From Pseudofabraea citricarpa (lineage: Eukaryota > Ascomycota > Leotiomycetes > Helotiales > Dermateaceae), in contig JAPWGK010000028.1 in assembly GCA_029641185.1 (NCBI GenBank), positions 1 through 64,000 on the forward strand: 64,000 bases of DNA, written 5' to 3'. Position numbers and translations under genes: made by a program. Under the pieces are notes generated by a model. The model did not search any database, had not been told where the DNA came from, and worked only from the letters and a program-made list of their open reading frames with translations. Position 1 is the first letter of the stretch, and each line of letters starts with the position of its first letter. Shown here piece by piece: positions 38,469 to 50,570 of the stretch.

Positions 38469-40021
38469 ATGTCGCGATCGCTGGAGGATAGTATGAAGGC
38501 TAGCTACAAAAGCCTCAAGGAGGACTTTGTTTCCAATCTTGCCGGGGGAGAGATCGGAGAAATCAATTACGTTACAGCTGTAGCTCCAGTAAATTGTTCT
38601 CCCCGTTGCCAGTGTTTACTATCTCCTTGCTAACCAAGATGTAGGCTGCTGTGGTTCTGTGGTCAGTCTTGCAGAAACGACAAGCTCTCTTCACTACATA
38701 TAGCACGCTCGCCTTTCTTGTTGATTTTTTCCTCAACGTTGGAGCTATCTTACTTGCGACAACTTTATACGCCGACACACCCATTCTCCTCAATTGCCTC
38801 CTCATTGCGCCAGCTATACTCGTATATGCACTTCCACCAAATGCGCCCCACAAGAAGAAGGCAAAACCCTTGACGGCGACACAGACAAAACAGGCAGAAT
38901 CTTTGAACCCGCTCCCGAAGAAGCCATTTCTCACCACTTACAGAGGTGCCATGATGGCCATAACATGCTTGGCAATACTTGCTGTTGACTTCAGGATATT
39001 CCCCCGAAGATTCGCAAAGGTCGAGAACTGGGGTACATCTCTAATGGACGTTGGTGTGGGCTCTTTCGTCTTTTCGGCAGGTGTTGTTGCTGCACGGCCA
39101 ATCCTGAAGGAACAGCTTGCTGGCCGAACGTCGCATCTCAGTACCCGTCTGGCGGCCGCCTCGCGCCATTCACTTCCGCTCATTGTTCTCGGGTTTATTA
39201 GACTCTACAGTGTCAAGGGCCTTGATTACGCTGAGCATGTCACAGAATACGGCGTTCATTGGAATTTCTTCTTTACGCTTGGCTTCCTTCCACCGTTTGT
39301 GGCGCTTTTTCAATCCGCTTTTCAACTTCTACCTTCTTATGCGGGTCTAGCTGTGATTCTTGGATCTATCTACCAACTTGCACTAGAGTTCACAGACCTA
39401 AAGGTATTCATTTTGACAGCCCCCAGAACAGACTTGTTCTCCAAGAACAGGGAAGGTATCTTTAGCTTCTTTGGCTATCTTGCCATCTTCCTTGCCGGTC
39501 AAGGCACTGGCATGTACATCATCCCCAGGAATATCTCAGCCAATGCCAAGACGGGCTCTGAACAGAGAAAAAGACTTCTCATGACCCTGACAGCGTGGTC
39601 GAGCTTTTGGATATTGTTGTTCTGCTTAGCGACCAACTATAAGTATGGACTTGGTCTCAGCGTTTCTCGACGTCTCGCCAATCTCCCGTACTTCCTCTGG
39701 ATCTCGGCCTTCAACTGCTCACAGATCACCGTCTTTTGTGCTGTGGAAACCTTATTCTTTCCAGCAGCGCATAAAAACCTGGATGCGAAGTTGGAGAAGG
39801 ATACATATCAATTCTCCACGAGTAAGGTTCTTGAAGCTTTTAACAGAAATGGGTTAGCAGTATTTTTAGCGGCAAATCTCCTTACAGGCTTGGTAAATAT
39901 GACAGTACCAACCTTGCATGTTAGCAATATTCAGGCTATGGGGATATTAATGGCGTATGCGGCAACCTTGACGGGTCTGGCCGTTACTCTGGATGGGTAC
40001 GATATCTCTATCAAACTGTAA
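38469..40021 (+). CDS. GWT1: Gwt1, GPI-anchored wall protein transfer / inositol acyltransferase
   Basis: Two exons: 38,469-38,588 and 38,645-40,021, with a phase-0 intron of 56 nt (GTAAAT, GCTAAC branch, TAG). They give 498 residues, the usual size for fungal Gwt1. It is an ER membrane enzyme that acylates the inositol of glucosaminyl-phosphatidylinositol early in GPI-anchor synthesis (PIG-W in animals). The N-terminus matches the family: a short soluble start, then [19 protein letters not shown] and NYVTA just before the intron. About a dozen hydrophobic segments follow. A conserved loop contains [20 protein letters not shown] and [14 protein letters not shown], then [20 protein letters not shown] and WNFFFTLG. 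The first exon is easily missed because the second exon alone is open from a GTG. Gwt1 is the known target of the antifungal manogepix class. No defect is seen. Confidence 0.97.
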
Positions 40022-43000
40022 TGCAAGCGTTCAAATATCAGATTGTTGTATTCATGCACCGATACCTTACCCGAACATCGGATCCTGGGCAGCTAACGGC
40101 CGAAAGCCGGCGTGCAATACCTTATGAAGTTTGACAGTTCTGGTTCCTGGGTCACCAGGACTTTGCTTTCAATGCAGTCTTTGAAATCCTTGAAGTCAAC
40201 AAAGTGGACGCAACCAAAAATTCAAGCCAAGCGCAGCTGGATTATGTACGCGTAAGGCGTTCATAGCAGGACACAGACTTTCCGGCACTTAAAAGCAGAT
40301 CTCTATGAATCCTACCACCACTCCTCGAGTAACGCATGCGCTTGAGTTACTGGATAAGAGCTGGCACCGGAGATGCCCAGAGGAGCGTCACAAGGAAGAA
40401 CAACATGCATCACAAGACACGAGGCGGAACAGCCTTGCTGACCTAACACAAGGCTGAGAGTGGTATTTGATCGGACGTGGTACCGAGGCCAGCTCTTTAC
40501 TGTAGCCGGCGACGCCGATATTCTGCTGCGATGAATTCCATTCCCCAGACTTCAACATATACTTTCGGAGTGGTTGCTGAACTCTCGCCGGAACCATCAG
40601 CCTGTGATCGTGTAGAACAATCCAGGCACCGTTCTGGCCGCCGTTTGAGCCGTGGAGCGAAGTGCTCTGCATGCAGCCGTATGAGGCTGGAGCTTTACCG
40701 AGCGAGGCTCTGATGGGTCCCTCAGCTTGTGTACCTGAACCTTTCCCGTTTGATCTGGTACGATGATGTTCGACTCTGCTGTCCCGCTCCTGAGGCCGTT
40801 TGCTTGCTTTTGCTACAGTATTAGCCTGTCAGTGGACCATGCTAGCTGGAGTACCGCATGGGCGGGAATTAAACAGTCCTTGAAAGACGCCTCCGTAGCA
40901 AAACCTGAAATATGAGCAGGTGAACAGACCACTTGGTGGACTCTGAGCGTGTGACAAGGCTGTCGGAGATGTGATTTGCATTCGGGTGTCTCAAGGCTGA
41001 TGATGAAGGTGTGGTGGTGGTGAAGCGTCGTCCGATGTTTATGTTCGAAGCTCAACGTCACGAGCACCATCAATTGGACCAACTCCCCGCTCGGCGAGCC
41101 ACGATAACTCTCGTCTGCCTCCGCGTTCAAGCCTCGTCCCAAAGCAAAGTGAGTTTTAAATAGTAAGTCAGCGCGATCCCGAAGATCCTAAAGGCTGGCC
41201 GACAGGGAAACACTCGCATACACACGAACGCCTCATCTCCGGTGATCAATGCGGTAGCACAGAATGACAGGATGTTTCCTCCACCGCCGCCCAGAGGTGA
41301 AGAAGCACAGTGGGGGAGACGGTGTGCCATGGAAGCCGGCTGCTTGAATGGAAGCAAATTGGATGAGGGTGATGTGATGAAATGGAAGCTTTCCGAGGCG
41401 GGCAACTCATGGGGATCCCTGGTGTAGCAGACCCGTCGCTACGAAGGGTTGCCAGCGAGCCAACGACGTCAACAGGGCCTGGGATGTGGTCGAGATGCCA
41501 CGTCAATGCAAGTAAACAATGTTTATGCCATTGTTGTTTAAACGCGCTCTCGCCCACGCTCGTCGAGGCCGAATAAGAGGTGGATGGGGACGCGCTGGGC
41601 CGACAGGACGGTTTCCGCAAGGACATCTCCTCGTCGGCGTGGTGGTAGCGCCAGGACTGGAGAGGATGAGGTGGTGGTGGGTGTTGGGGATTAAGGAACA
41701 TGCGCCCTTTACGATGTTACGAGAGAGATGGGCCAACAATGCCGTGTCTTGAGATATATATCTCTTTGAGTTCGAGTTGGGGCGCTGCTCCTGAGAAGTG
41801 ACAAGTCTTAATTGTTGTTATTTGGTCTGACCGGCAACCGTTACAAAGTTACCAAGTTACCGTACCGTTGCTGCCACTGCCAGCTTCTGCACGGAACTTT
41901 TTTTATTTTATTATCCTCTCTCTCTCTTATTGTTCTTCACCAGACCATGCGGCATCACCGACTTTTCCTGTCTTAAACTCAGTCCCCGTCCCCGTCCACG
42001 TCCCAGTCCCAGACCCAGTCCCAGACCCAGTCCCTCACATTTTTCTCATCCTCTCTCTTTCACCGCCGTCTCGAAGATCGACCAACCATAGAAGCAAAGT
42101 AATGCTCTCGCCCCCCCTCCCGGCGACGCACATAATCTTTAGTAGAGTAGTGAGGAGGGATTTGTGACTGCTCACAGCAGCATAGCATAGCATAGCATAG
42201 CAGAGTTGCAGCAGACGATATTCAGTTCAGTAGCCCCTTTTCCTCAAACATCGCTAGCTTGCAGCGGTCGCCAAAAGGAAATTGCAGCGACCAAGCAACG
42301 AGAACGAGTCAACGACGGCCCACGCCCGCTCCTGAGTCCTCACTGGTCCAACAAACAAGTCTGCGTCCTGAACCTGCATCCGCATCCACCAAAAATCAAA
42401 AACCACAGCCAGAGTCGCAGAGTGCCAGAGTGCCAGAGTCCCAGACCAGCACCTACCAACCCAACCCAACCTAACCTAAGCTACCTAACAACCTACACCT
42501 CCCCTACCTACACACCCTACCTACACCTATCTACCCACCCCGTCAACAAAGGCCTACCACCTACCACCTACCACCTACCACTTACCTACCTACCACAACC
42601 ACAACCTCTACCTACCATCACACACTCTACCTCCGCCAGCCTTCCTCCACGCCGACACCACCCACAAAAAAAAAAAGAATACCCTCCCGCGCAGCAGCAT
42701 ACAAACAGCCTCAGCAACAGCACATACAATCCCACGATTAATTGCATCCTATCTGCGAACGACCCAAGGACTGGCCCATCTGTGTTTGCCCTGGGCCCGG
42801 CCAATTGACCCGCCCTTCGCCCTCGTTATCGCTCATCCCGTTTCCATTTATCGAAAGCTCGACACGCCCACGCCCACGCTCACGCCCAATAACCGCGACG
42901 GTCTCCCCATTCAACCTGACAGCGCACCATGATAGTTGGCCCAGTTCATTGGTGACAGAGGCGACCCATCTTCGCAGGACTCGCAAGCAAATCATTGCCC

Positions 43001-43111
43001 TGCTTCCCAAGAACTGGTTTTCCATCTCTGTTGCTGCATCTGCATCTGCAGAATCGAGAACAGAGACCGTGACGGAGCCATCCACGCTCCAGCCTGCGCG
43101 CTCCAGGAAAC
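40022..43111. other. 3.1-kb region upstream of the KIN4-type kinase, probable long 5' leader
   Basis: No gene is supported. ORFs here (up to 200 codons) are low-complexity and overlap on both strands. A perfect 14-bp palindrome GAGATATATATCTC with a TATATA core lies at 41,751-41,764. After it the plus strand is pyrimidine- and CA-rich: CT runs at about 41,915, CCCAGTCCCAGA-type runs at about 41,985-42,040, four copies of CATAG at 42,181-42,200, and a dense CCTACCTACCA tract at about 42,470-42,620. This is typical of long fungal 5' leaders and promoters, so transcription may start near 41.8-42.2 kb. Confidence 0.5.
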
Positions 43112-46100
43112 ATGTCTTCAGCCGCATTGCAAGCAGCGCCTCATCAGCCAACATCAGTCGGATCGCATTCTCCTGTGGCCACATCCACGTCGAGTCGTCC
43201 CTACACAGCGGGCTCATCGCAATCCCGCGACCCCTATTATAATCAGAACCCGCCAAACGCGTCGCCGTCCTCTTCAAGACGGCCATCTCGTAGGCCCAGC
43301 GGAAATGGCGCACCAGCCACGGGCAACCCACAACAACCGCAACAACAATACTACTCGCCGACCGGGAGTGCTCCAAACTCGTCTCCAGTAACGAACCGTA
43401 GTGCGGCACACCAGACAAGCTCTGCTGCTGCGGTCGCTGCAGCGCCTTCTGGATATCCTGCAATGGCTCCGGGTGACCATCAACGCGGTGTTCCCCCTGT
43501 GGTCTCGGCTCGAACCTCGTCAAACCAACGCACAAATAGTGATCGAAGGGAAAGTACACGGCGGGGAGGATATGCGGACGAGCGTTCTCCTCGGGGAGTC
43601 GATGGTCAAAACGAGAGAGAGCGCCCGAGAGGTAACGGGCAGACAAATGGTGCAGACAGGGGGACAGATCCTGCGGTTGCCGCTGCAAATGCTGCAACGA
43701 GAGCGAGGAGGAGAGGTCAAGATTCCCCAGGAGAAGCTCTACCTCACAGATCCGCCAGCTCACGAGACACACGATCGACACAATCCCCATCGGCCAGCAG
43801 ATCCCAACCAGCGGCGCCCACAACACCCAGTGGTCTTTCGAGAGAAGCTAGCGAGGTACTGAACCGCGTAGTTATAAGCAAGCCAGAGGTGGACTTGGAC
43901 CGGGAACGTGAGCGAATGGCTGAGGCTGTCCCATCGTCTCCAAATGCAGGTGCAGGCCAGATGGGTGTAATAAGTAGTGAGGCGCCGGAAGAGACCACGC
44001 GTGGAACTCGAAGCCGCCACGATCATGCAGCGAGCTCTGGAAAGAGAGAGAAGAACAGTAAATTCGGGGAATACTATTTGGGTAATACTCTGGGTGAGGG
44101 AGAGTTTGGCAAGGTCAAAATGGGATGGAAACAAGAGGGTGGCATTCAGGTAGGTTGAGCTGCGGTTTGATATGTGGCCAGACTAACATATATATCAAGG
44201 TTGCCATCAAACTCATACGGCGTGACACTGTCGGTACAAACCCAACGAGACTGGCCAAGATATATCGAGAGATTGCCATCCTACGCGAGATTTCGCATCC
44301 TAATATCGTACGTTTACATGAGATGGTAGAGACGGAGAAGCAGATTGGTATTATTTTGGAATATGCCTCTGGTGGAGAGCTCTTCGATTACATCCTCAAC
44401 CACCGATATCTCAAGGACAATGCGGCTCGACGATTATTCGCCCAGTTGGTTTCTGGTGTGGGCTATCTGCACAAGAAGGGTATTGTCCACCGAGATCTGA
44501 AGCTGGAGAATCTTTTATTGGACCGCAATCGTAATATCATCATTACTGATTTTGGATTTGCGAATACCTTTAATCCCGATGACGAGCTAGGTGACGAGAT
44601 CGAATATAATCTTTCGAGTCGAGATTACGTCAAGAGAATGGAACTTGACAAAATTTTACCTGGTGGAAGTCGTAGAGGTGACTTGATGCAGACGAGCTGC
44701 GGAAGTCCTTGCTACGCAGCTCCAGAACTTGTCGTCAGTGACTCTCTTTACACTGGCCGCAAGGTTGATGTCTGGAGTTGTGGTGTAATCTTGGTAAGCT
44801 CTAATTTGTCTTCAGGAGTATCTTGGCTAATCTCTTTGCAGTATGCTATGTTAGCAGGATATCTTCCTTTCGATGATGATCCCGCCAACCCTGAAGGCGA
44901 TAACATCAACCTCCTGTACAAATATATTGTCTCTACTCCCTTAACATTCCCCGAATACGTCACACCCCACGCTCGCGATTTACTGCGTAGGATATTGGTT
45001 CCCGACCCACGGAAACGTGCAGATTTGTTTGAAGTCGCTCGACACAGTTGGTTGAGTGAGTACTCACATGTTGTTGGTTTCATTACTAGTACCGCCACAA
45101 CCTCGGCCGACATTGGAGCTACCACGGTTGGCTCAGAAGACGAGCAAGGCGCTCCTCTCTTGGCGAGAAGCGCCTCTGTCAGAGAACCTTCTAAGACACA
45201 GAAGTCCCCTGCTGCAGTTGGAGACCTGGCACGGAAACATGGAAACGTGGACCAAGATGCCGAAGAGTCGTACCCCAAACCCCAAAAGGACAACAAGCGC
45301 AGGACTGTTCAGGTCGAGTATGTTGCTCCTCGCTCGCAAACCCAGCGCGGCGAGACGTCAACGGCCACTGCATCGGCACCCAGATCACGCAACCGTGCCA
45401 ACAGCGCAGGTCCAGTGGAGGTTCCTGCTGGGCAGCCCAGTTCGCGAAGAGGCGAGTCTTCTGAGAAACCATTACCTCAAGATCCCCCTATAGCTCGAAG
45501 TGGAGATGGTCAATACTCCCAAGGACGACGCCCATCAAGCTCACAGCGACCGCAAGGCGCAGCGCCTCCACGTTCTGGACGCGATGCCCAACGTGCTGTA
45601 TCAGATGCCAATTACATGCAACCTTTGGCTGCACCGCCTTCGATTGCCAGACCGAATACTGGAGGTTCGATGAGCTCAGCAGCTAGCAGATCAGCACTCC
45701 CAACTCGTGGCTCGTATGGTCAACCTGTTGCACCCACTGTTGCTGGTACTAATGCACATGGTAGAATGGCTCAGCCGAAGAGCGTCAAGAATCACAGCTC
45801 CTCACAAGACGAACAGCCATCCGAATATGGACAGCCAAGCATTAGTCAGGTGCCTTCCAAATTTGCCAAAGTAGCCGGGTATCCAGACGGGCATGAGCAG
45901 AAAGAGCAGAAAGAGCAGAAGGGACACAAGAGATCTAGCACAATTGGTGGTATGTTCAGCAGGACAAATTCCATCTTCGGCAGATCAAATGCGGACAGAC
46001 AAGAGAAGTCCAAGAAATCATACCCACCAGTTAGCATGTCAGCAACCAGCATGGCCGCTACTCAACCTGGTACCGATACGCCCCGACAGTCAATAGATTC

Positions 46101-46794
46101 CTCTCGTCGATCAATCTCTTTTGGATTTGGAAAGAAGAGAAGTGGCAGCATATCCGGCTCGCAAACAACTCTGCAGGATAAACCGAGGAGGTTTTCTCTC
46201 CTTCCTGCATCATTCTCATTGAAATCTATAGGGATTGGAAAAGAATACGGAACCCCTGGTGCTCCTCCATCTGATGACGGTTATGATCGACCTGATAGTC
46301 GTACTGACTACCTTGATCCACCAACAAGTGGGAGGGGTGATGCTAGAAATATTAGCGGGAGCACAGCTGGACAAAACTATTCTGGTGATGGAGGATATGA
46401 TCGGAGTCGTGATAGCCCTCAGCAAGATCGACGTGGAACCTCCACTGCAAGCCCCCAACAGCAATCTCGCTACGCACCACAATCACAAGCACAGTTTCTT
46501 CCACCTAGCAACTTCCGTCAAGGAGAATCAGCTCTGACCACGGATTCAGAATCATCATTGAATGATCAGAATAGGCGTTACCCAGCTGGTTTCAATGATC
46601 ACGAGGATTCTCGCCGACCCAACAATAGTCGTGGTGGCAGAGGTGTATTACAAAAGAACAACCGTAGATTTGCCGATGCGTATGACGAGGGTAATTATGG
46701 CGGCACGCATGATAATGCAGGGAGTAGCGGAGCCGCAAGGAAAGTGATGGATTTCTTCCGCCGAAGAGGGAAAGCACGTGCGGATGACCGCTGA
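43112..46794 (+). CDS. kin4: KIN4-type CAMK-like Ser/Thr protein kinase
   Basis: Three exons: 43,112-44,149, 44,200-44,793 and 44,842-46,794 (introns of 50 and 48 nt, both phase 0). They give 1194 residues. Residues 1-315 are Ser/Pro/Gln/Arg-rich and disordered. The kinase domain runs from about 320 to 620: Gly loop GEGEFGKV (328-335), VAIK lysine K350, HRDLKLEN with catalytic D445, DFG 463-465, then a roughly 40-residue insert before the activation loop LMQTSCGSPCYAAPE, where T511 is the likely upstream-kinase site. The downstream part YAMLAGYLPFDDDPANPEGD and RILVPDPRKR matches KIN4 and relatives. The C-terminal 570 residues are disordered, ending in a basic amphipathic KVMDFFRRRGKARA. In yeast Kin4 acts in the spindle position checkpoint; in filamentous fungi a cell-cycle or septal role is inference. 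All catalytic residues are intact. A 362-codon antisense ORF over exon 1 is a shadow. Confidence 0.92.
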
Positions 46795-48592
46795 TGGATT
46801 TTCTAAGGGGTTGGAGTGAGTGGTATTTTTGTAGCTTATCGGGGTCTTTATTGTGCGGGGTATTTTTTTTTCGTTCTGAGAGGCTGAAGATGGGAGAGAT
46901 GAAAGATGATGGAGTACTACTTACCTTGACCTTTTGTACCTTGTGGCTGCTGCGGTGGGGTTGGAGGGGAAGCAGGGAAGGGGGGGGAGGGGGGTTCTTT
47001 TACTCTTTTGTTTTTTTTTCTTCTTCTCTCCATATCTTATCTTAATTCTCTTGTTCGATTGTTTATTGATTGGTTGGCATAGCTTCGATTTTAATTCATC
47101 CATCATGGAGGGGGCGGTTTGGGGGGGGAATGCAGAGCAGAGCAGAGCAGAACAAATTTACACCTTGTGGGTTTCTTTTTATCGGGGAAGGCGTTTCTTT
47201 TCTTCTCATGTGTCCCAATTCAAATTTTTTTTTCTCCTTTTCATTTCTGCTCGGCTTGTTTTGCTTTTGTTTTTTGCTTTTGCTTTTGTTTTTGTTGTCT
47301 TTTTCCCTTTTGCTGTTTTTGGGCGTGCTTTTCGTGTTTTGGTCTTGTGTGTTGTGTTATCTATGTTCGTTTTGTGTTTTGGACTCCTCTCTCGCTCTCG
47401 CTCTCGCTCTTGTGTCTTGGTATTATCGCTATCTATCTATCTATCTGTGTCTGTCTGTGTGTCTGTCTGTGTCTGTGTGTGTCTGTGTGTGTCTGTGTTA
47501 GTAGTAGTGGTAGTAGTGTTCCCTGTTTCCGTTAGGGGGGAAGGGGGGTTAAGGATCTGATCTTTATTAGTCTATGTACGGGTAGGTAGGTAGAGAGAAG
47601 AGAGAGAGGTAGAGAGAGAGAGAAATACCTATGGAAAAATTTGAAAAGTTTGAAAAGTCTGAAAAGTCTGATTGTCTTGATTGTTGAAGCATGTATACAA
47701 AAGAAAGTCTAAAGGAGAGAAAGAGAAGAGAAATGAGGCGTGTCTTTTGTTTTACTTAGGTCTCTTGTCTGGTAGCTTTATTTATATATACTATTATTAC
47801 TTTTCTTATTTTTTTCCCCTTCTTTTTTTTTCTTCTTTTTTTTTTGTCGGAGGAGAGAAGAGGAGAGGAGAGGAGAGTTTTTTCTTAGGGACAGGTTTAG
47901 GTTAAGAGGGAAGGAGGGAAGGAGGAGGGGGTAGATGCTCGGTTAATCGGTCGTTCGGTTGGTTGTTAGGTCGGGTGGTCGCTTGGTTGCTCGGTCGGGG
48001 ATAGATCAATGGAAGAAAAGAAAGAAGAAAAGAAGAGTGATTAGCAGGATGGATATTGGTTATGTGGAAGGAGGGAACGGAAGTGAGATTATGGAATTCT
48101 TCTTTTTCTCTCTTTCTTTCTTCTGTGGGTTATCTCGGGTAGGTGAGTAGTGCTGCCAACCACTGCTCTCCCTCGCTTAGAGAGAATCTCCCCCAGCAGC
48201 TATTAAAAGAAATAACAAAAGACCCTCGAGTTAATGAACCAGCCTTCTCCCACTTCGCTGAGCTGAGGTGGTGTGTCAAAGTCATCAATGTCAAAAGACC
48301 CAGATTCGAAGATGGGAAACTTTAATCGCACGACTTACTCAATTGTTGGCCTCGCGAGAGGGGAAGGAGGGAGGGAGATGGGCGTTGCCGGGGGATGGTA
48401 GGTGGTTGTGTCGAGTTGGCAACGTGGAGAGAGCTGACAACGAAATTTGATTCGGTTTGGTAAATGGCGGTTCTGCTTTGGAGATTCGAGGGATGGGTGG
48501 GAATCGGGAATGGGATTTGGAGTTGAGATTGTGTGGTGCAACACGCATGAGGTGGAAAGATGTTGATCCAGATGCTCTGCACCAGGCAAGAG
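46795..48592. other. 1.8-kb intergenic region, T-, G- and GA-rich low complexity
   Basis: The 3' flank of the kinase gene. It has T-rich tracts (46.99-47.35 kb), CTCG, CTAT and GTCT/GTGT short repeats (about 47,390-47,500), GAGA runs (about 47,595-47,625), AAAAGTTTGA-type repeats (about 47,636-47,670) and a G/GGT-rich tract. Long ORFs here translate to Phe/Leu/Cys-rich low-complexity sequence and are rejected. No RNA gene is recognised. Confidence 0.5.
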
Positions 48593-49121
48593 CTACATAG
48601 CTGGTCTAGCGTACACGTGACTTTGTGGAAGTGTTTCGACGATGGATTTGGTATGTTCTCTGGCATGCGGAAGGAGTGTCATTTCGAATACCTGGGTAAC
48701 TTTTAGCAAGGTGTTCTGCTTTGGTCTTTGGATGTGAGAGGATTTTTGCTTGTCGGCTTTGGCGTTTGTGGGGTTCGCGAGTTCCTGTGGATTGGTTACT
48801 TTGAACGTCTTAAGTTTTGTAGGCTGTTTAATCTTTTTGTTTCTCTCCGATTTACCGCCTCCAAGAGTGGATTTGAATGAGGTCTCGTCAGAATCTCTCT
48901 TCGCAGTTGTGGCTTTGCTGCTTGGCTGGAGATTCATCGCTCGCTGCGGATATGGATTGGGTTTATGATTATCATCCTAAGGGAAGAAATGTCTCGCTTG
49001 CTGATTGTGCTTTGATATTGCTTGCTTTGTATTCCTGACTGGGTTTGTTCCGTTCGTGTATGTTTAAGCGTTGGACACTTCGTACTGCGGCATTTGACCT
49101 CGCGGCCGACCGGTGGTACAT
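48593..49121 (-). CDS. Candidate small basic hypothetical protein, two exons
   Basis: Exon 2 (48,976-48,593) is open for 127 residues. Its upstream edge has a good acceptor (TTCTTCCCTTAG). A possible first exon is 49,121-49,086 (ATG, 12 codons, phase 0) followed by a GTACGA donor, giving about 139 residues in total. The protein would be Lys/Ser/Thr-rich and hydrophilic (GGGKSERNKKIKQPTKL, ANPTNAKADKQKS). It has no membrane segment or recognisable domain. If the splice is wrong, the first in-frame ATG in the main ORF is at 48,937 (114 residues). I do not recognise a family. Composition is better than random here, but support is weak. Confidence 0.3.
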
Positions 49122-50570
49122 GATGTTTTGAGATTCACAAACCAGCCTTGCAAAGCTATCGAAGATGGTAGAATTTATATTAATGGGATGATAGGTTTTG
49201 CTACTTGAAAATATAAGTGCGAGTAAGCATCTACCTCCACAATATAAGTCAGTTATTCTCCAGCTGATGTGTTCTAATATTAATTAGTAAGTTCTTTTAT
49301 CTCGAACTTTGTACTTTATAAGGGTATATTGCGTGAGAAAAAACTGCCAGGTATCTGTTTGGTTACTAATTGTAGTCTTGTATGAGCGCATGGAGATTCT
49401 TGATATAGTCCATTGGTAATAATTATGAAAAATGGCCGAGCAACTATATTTTGCGACATGGAATCTGATTTTTGACAGGTCACCTGGTTTGGCCTACCTT
49501 GTTTAAGAGTTGCCCAAGCTGTATAAGCTCTTGCGACTTGTATAACTAGCTCTGCACGCTCACTTTTGCGCAATTGCAATTTGCAACCTGCGGCTTAAAC
49601 GCTTGATTTCATTCTTCTGTGGGACTGTTTAATTTATTTTTTGAAAGCATGTTTCTTAAAGAAATTGGATACATCTTCAACGCTAGAATGGTCAGCATTT
49701 AAATCAAAAGCAGGCCCTTCGAAGCAATGGTCGAGATTACATTGCCCTGTTCGGAGTAATGGAGAACTGAAGAAGTAGTATTGAGAGCTGGGGAAAAGGA
49801 AGCTAGGAGGAGTTGTATGGTATATTATTCCCTCATAGTAAGTAAATGCTGGTTCTTTTATTATGCAGGTGCTTATGAGCTACTAGCCAGAATTCAAGTT
49901 CTCTTTCTAACTCAAAGATAGCCGATAACGAGACAGGTTAAGCGACGACTGTTGGAAGCGACCTTGGTACACTTGGTCGGACGAATTCGGGCAAGACGAA
50001 GAGTTATCAGCCGCAAGCATTCGAAAGAGAATGTAATGTTGCAATGCCACGAACAATAGTTAGTAAAATACTTTTTCCTGTTTTTAAATCAAAAATATGG
50101 ATAGAAAGATGCTCGGAATCTCTTTCTATTGAAAAGCTACTGACGGAAATATTTGAAAAACCAGCCTTTAATTCTGGTAAAGCAAGCAACTGACAGGCAG
50201 TGAAACTTTAGATATTTATCGTTGTATCACCAAAATCAGAAATACCAGTAACACCGAAGAGGCTTGTTATAGGCTCGGCAAGGTTGTCCTGTTGTAACCA
50301 CACTTCATGCATAGCCGCCCTATTCACAATCTCGTCCAATGCTCGCCTGATGCATGCACCATGATAAGGCGTCAATAAGCTGCCTCATAGGCAGTAAGCC
50401 TCACCCCCGCCTCACATTTGCCTCGAAAGAGCCTCACACACCCTATCAAGATATTAAATTAGCCTTGTCCCCCGACCAGATTCTGCCCCTCCTGTCAGAC
50501 AATTACGCCGCCAACGAAAGATAACCGAGCCTCAGAATCAGCTCCAAAACGAGGCACCGAAGCCAACAAA
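49122..50570. other. 1.4-kb intergenic region, moderately AT-rich
   Basis: Composition shifts to more AT than in the 20-47 kb part. There are only short ORFs (60 and 87 codons on the minus strand) without domain-like features. No repeat array or RNA gene is recognised. The last 200 bp are CA/CC-rich and probably form the promoter and leader of the gene starting at 50,571. Confidence 0.5.

Noticed and set aside
42206..42808. 200-codon plus-strand Pro/Thr-rich ORF
   Set aside because: It is the translation of the CCTACC-type repeat in the kinase leader; low complexity.
42738..43826. 362-codon minus-strand ORF, the largest unexplained frame in the 40-47 kb part
   Set aside because: It is antisense to the Ser/Pro-rich first exon and leader of the kinase gene. 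Such codon patterns commonly leave the opposite strand open; the sequence has no domain-like features.
46934..47560. 208-codon plus-strand Phe/Val/Cys-rich ORF with several hydrophobic runs
   Set aside because: It comes from T-rich and GTCT-repeat 3' sequence; three overlapping frames look alike, so it is not a membrane protein gene.
48230..48320. GATTCGAA-containing segment resembling a tRNA T-arm
   Set aside because: No matching A-box, anticodon stem or acceptor stem pairing around it; no tRNA gene was supported anywhere in the window.
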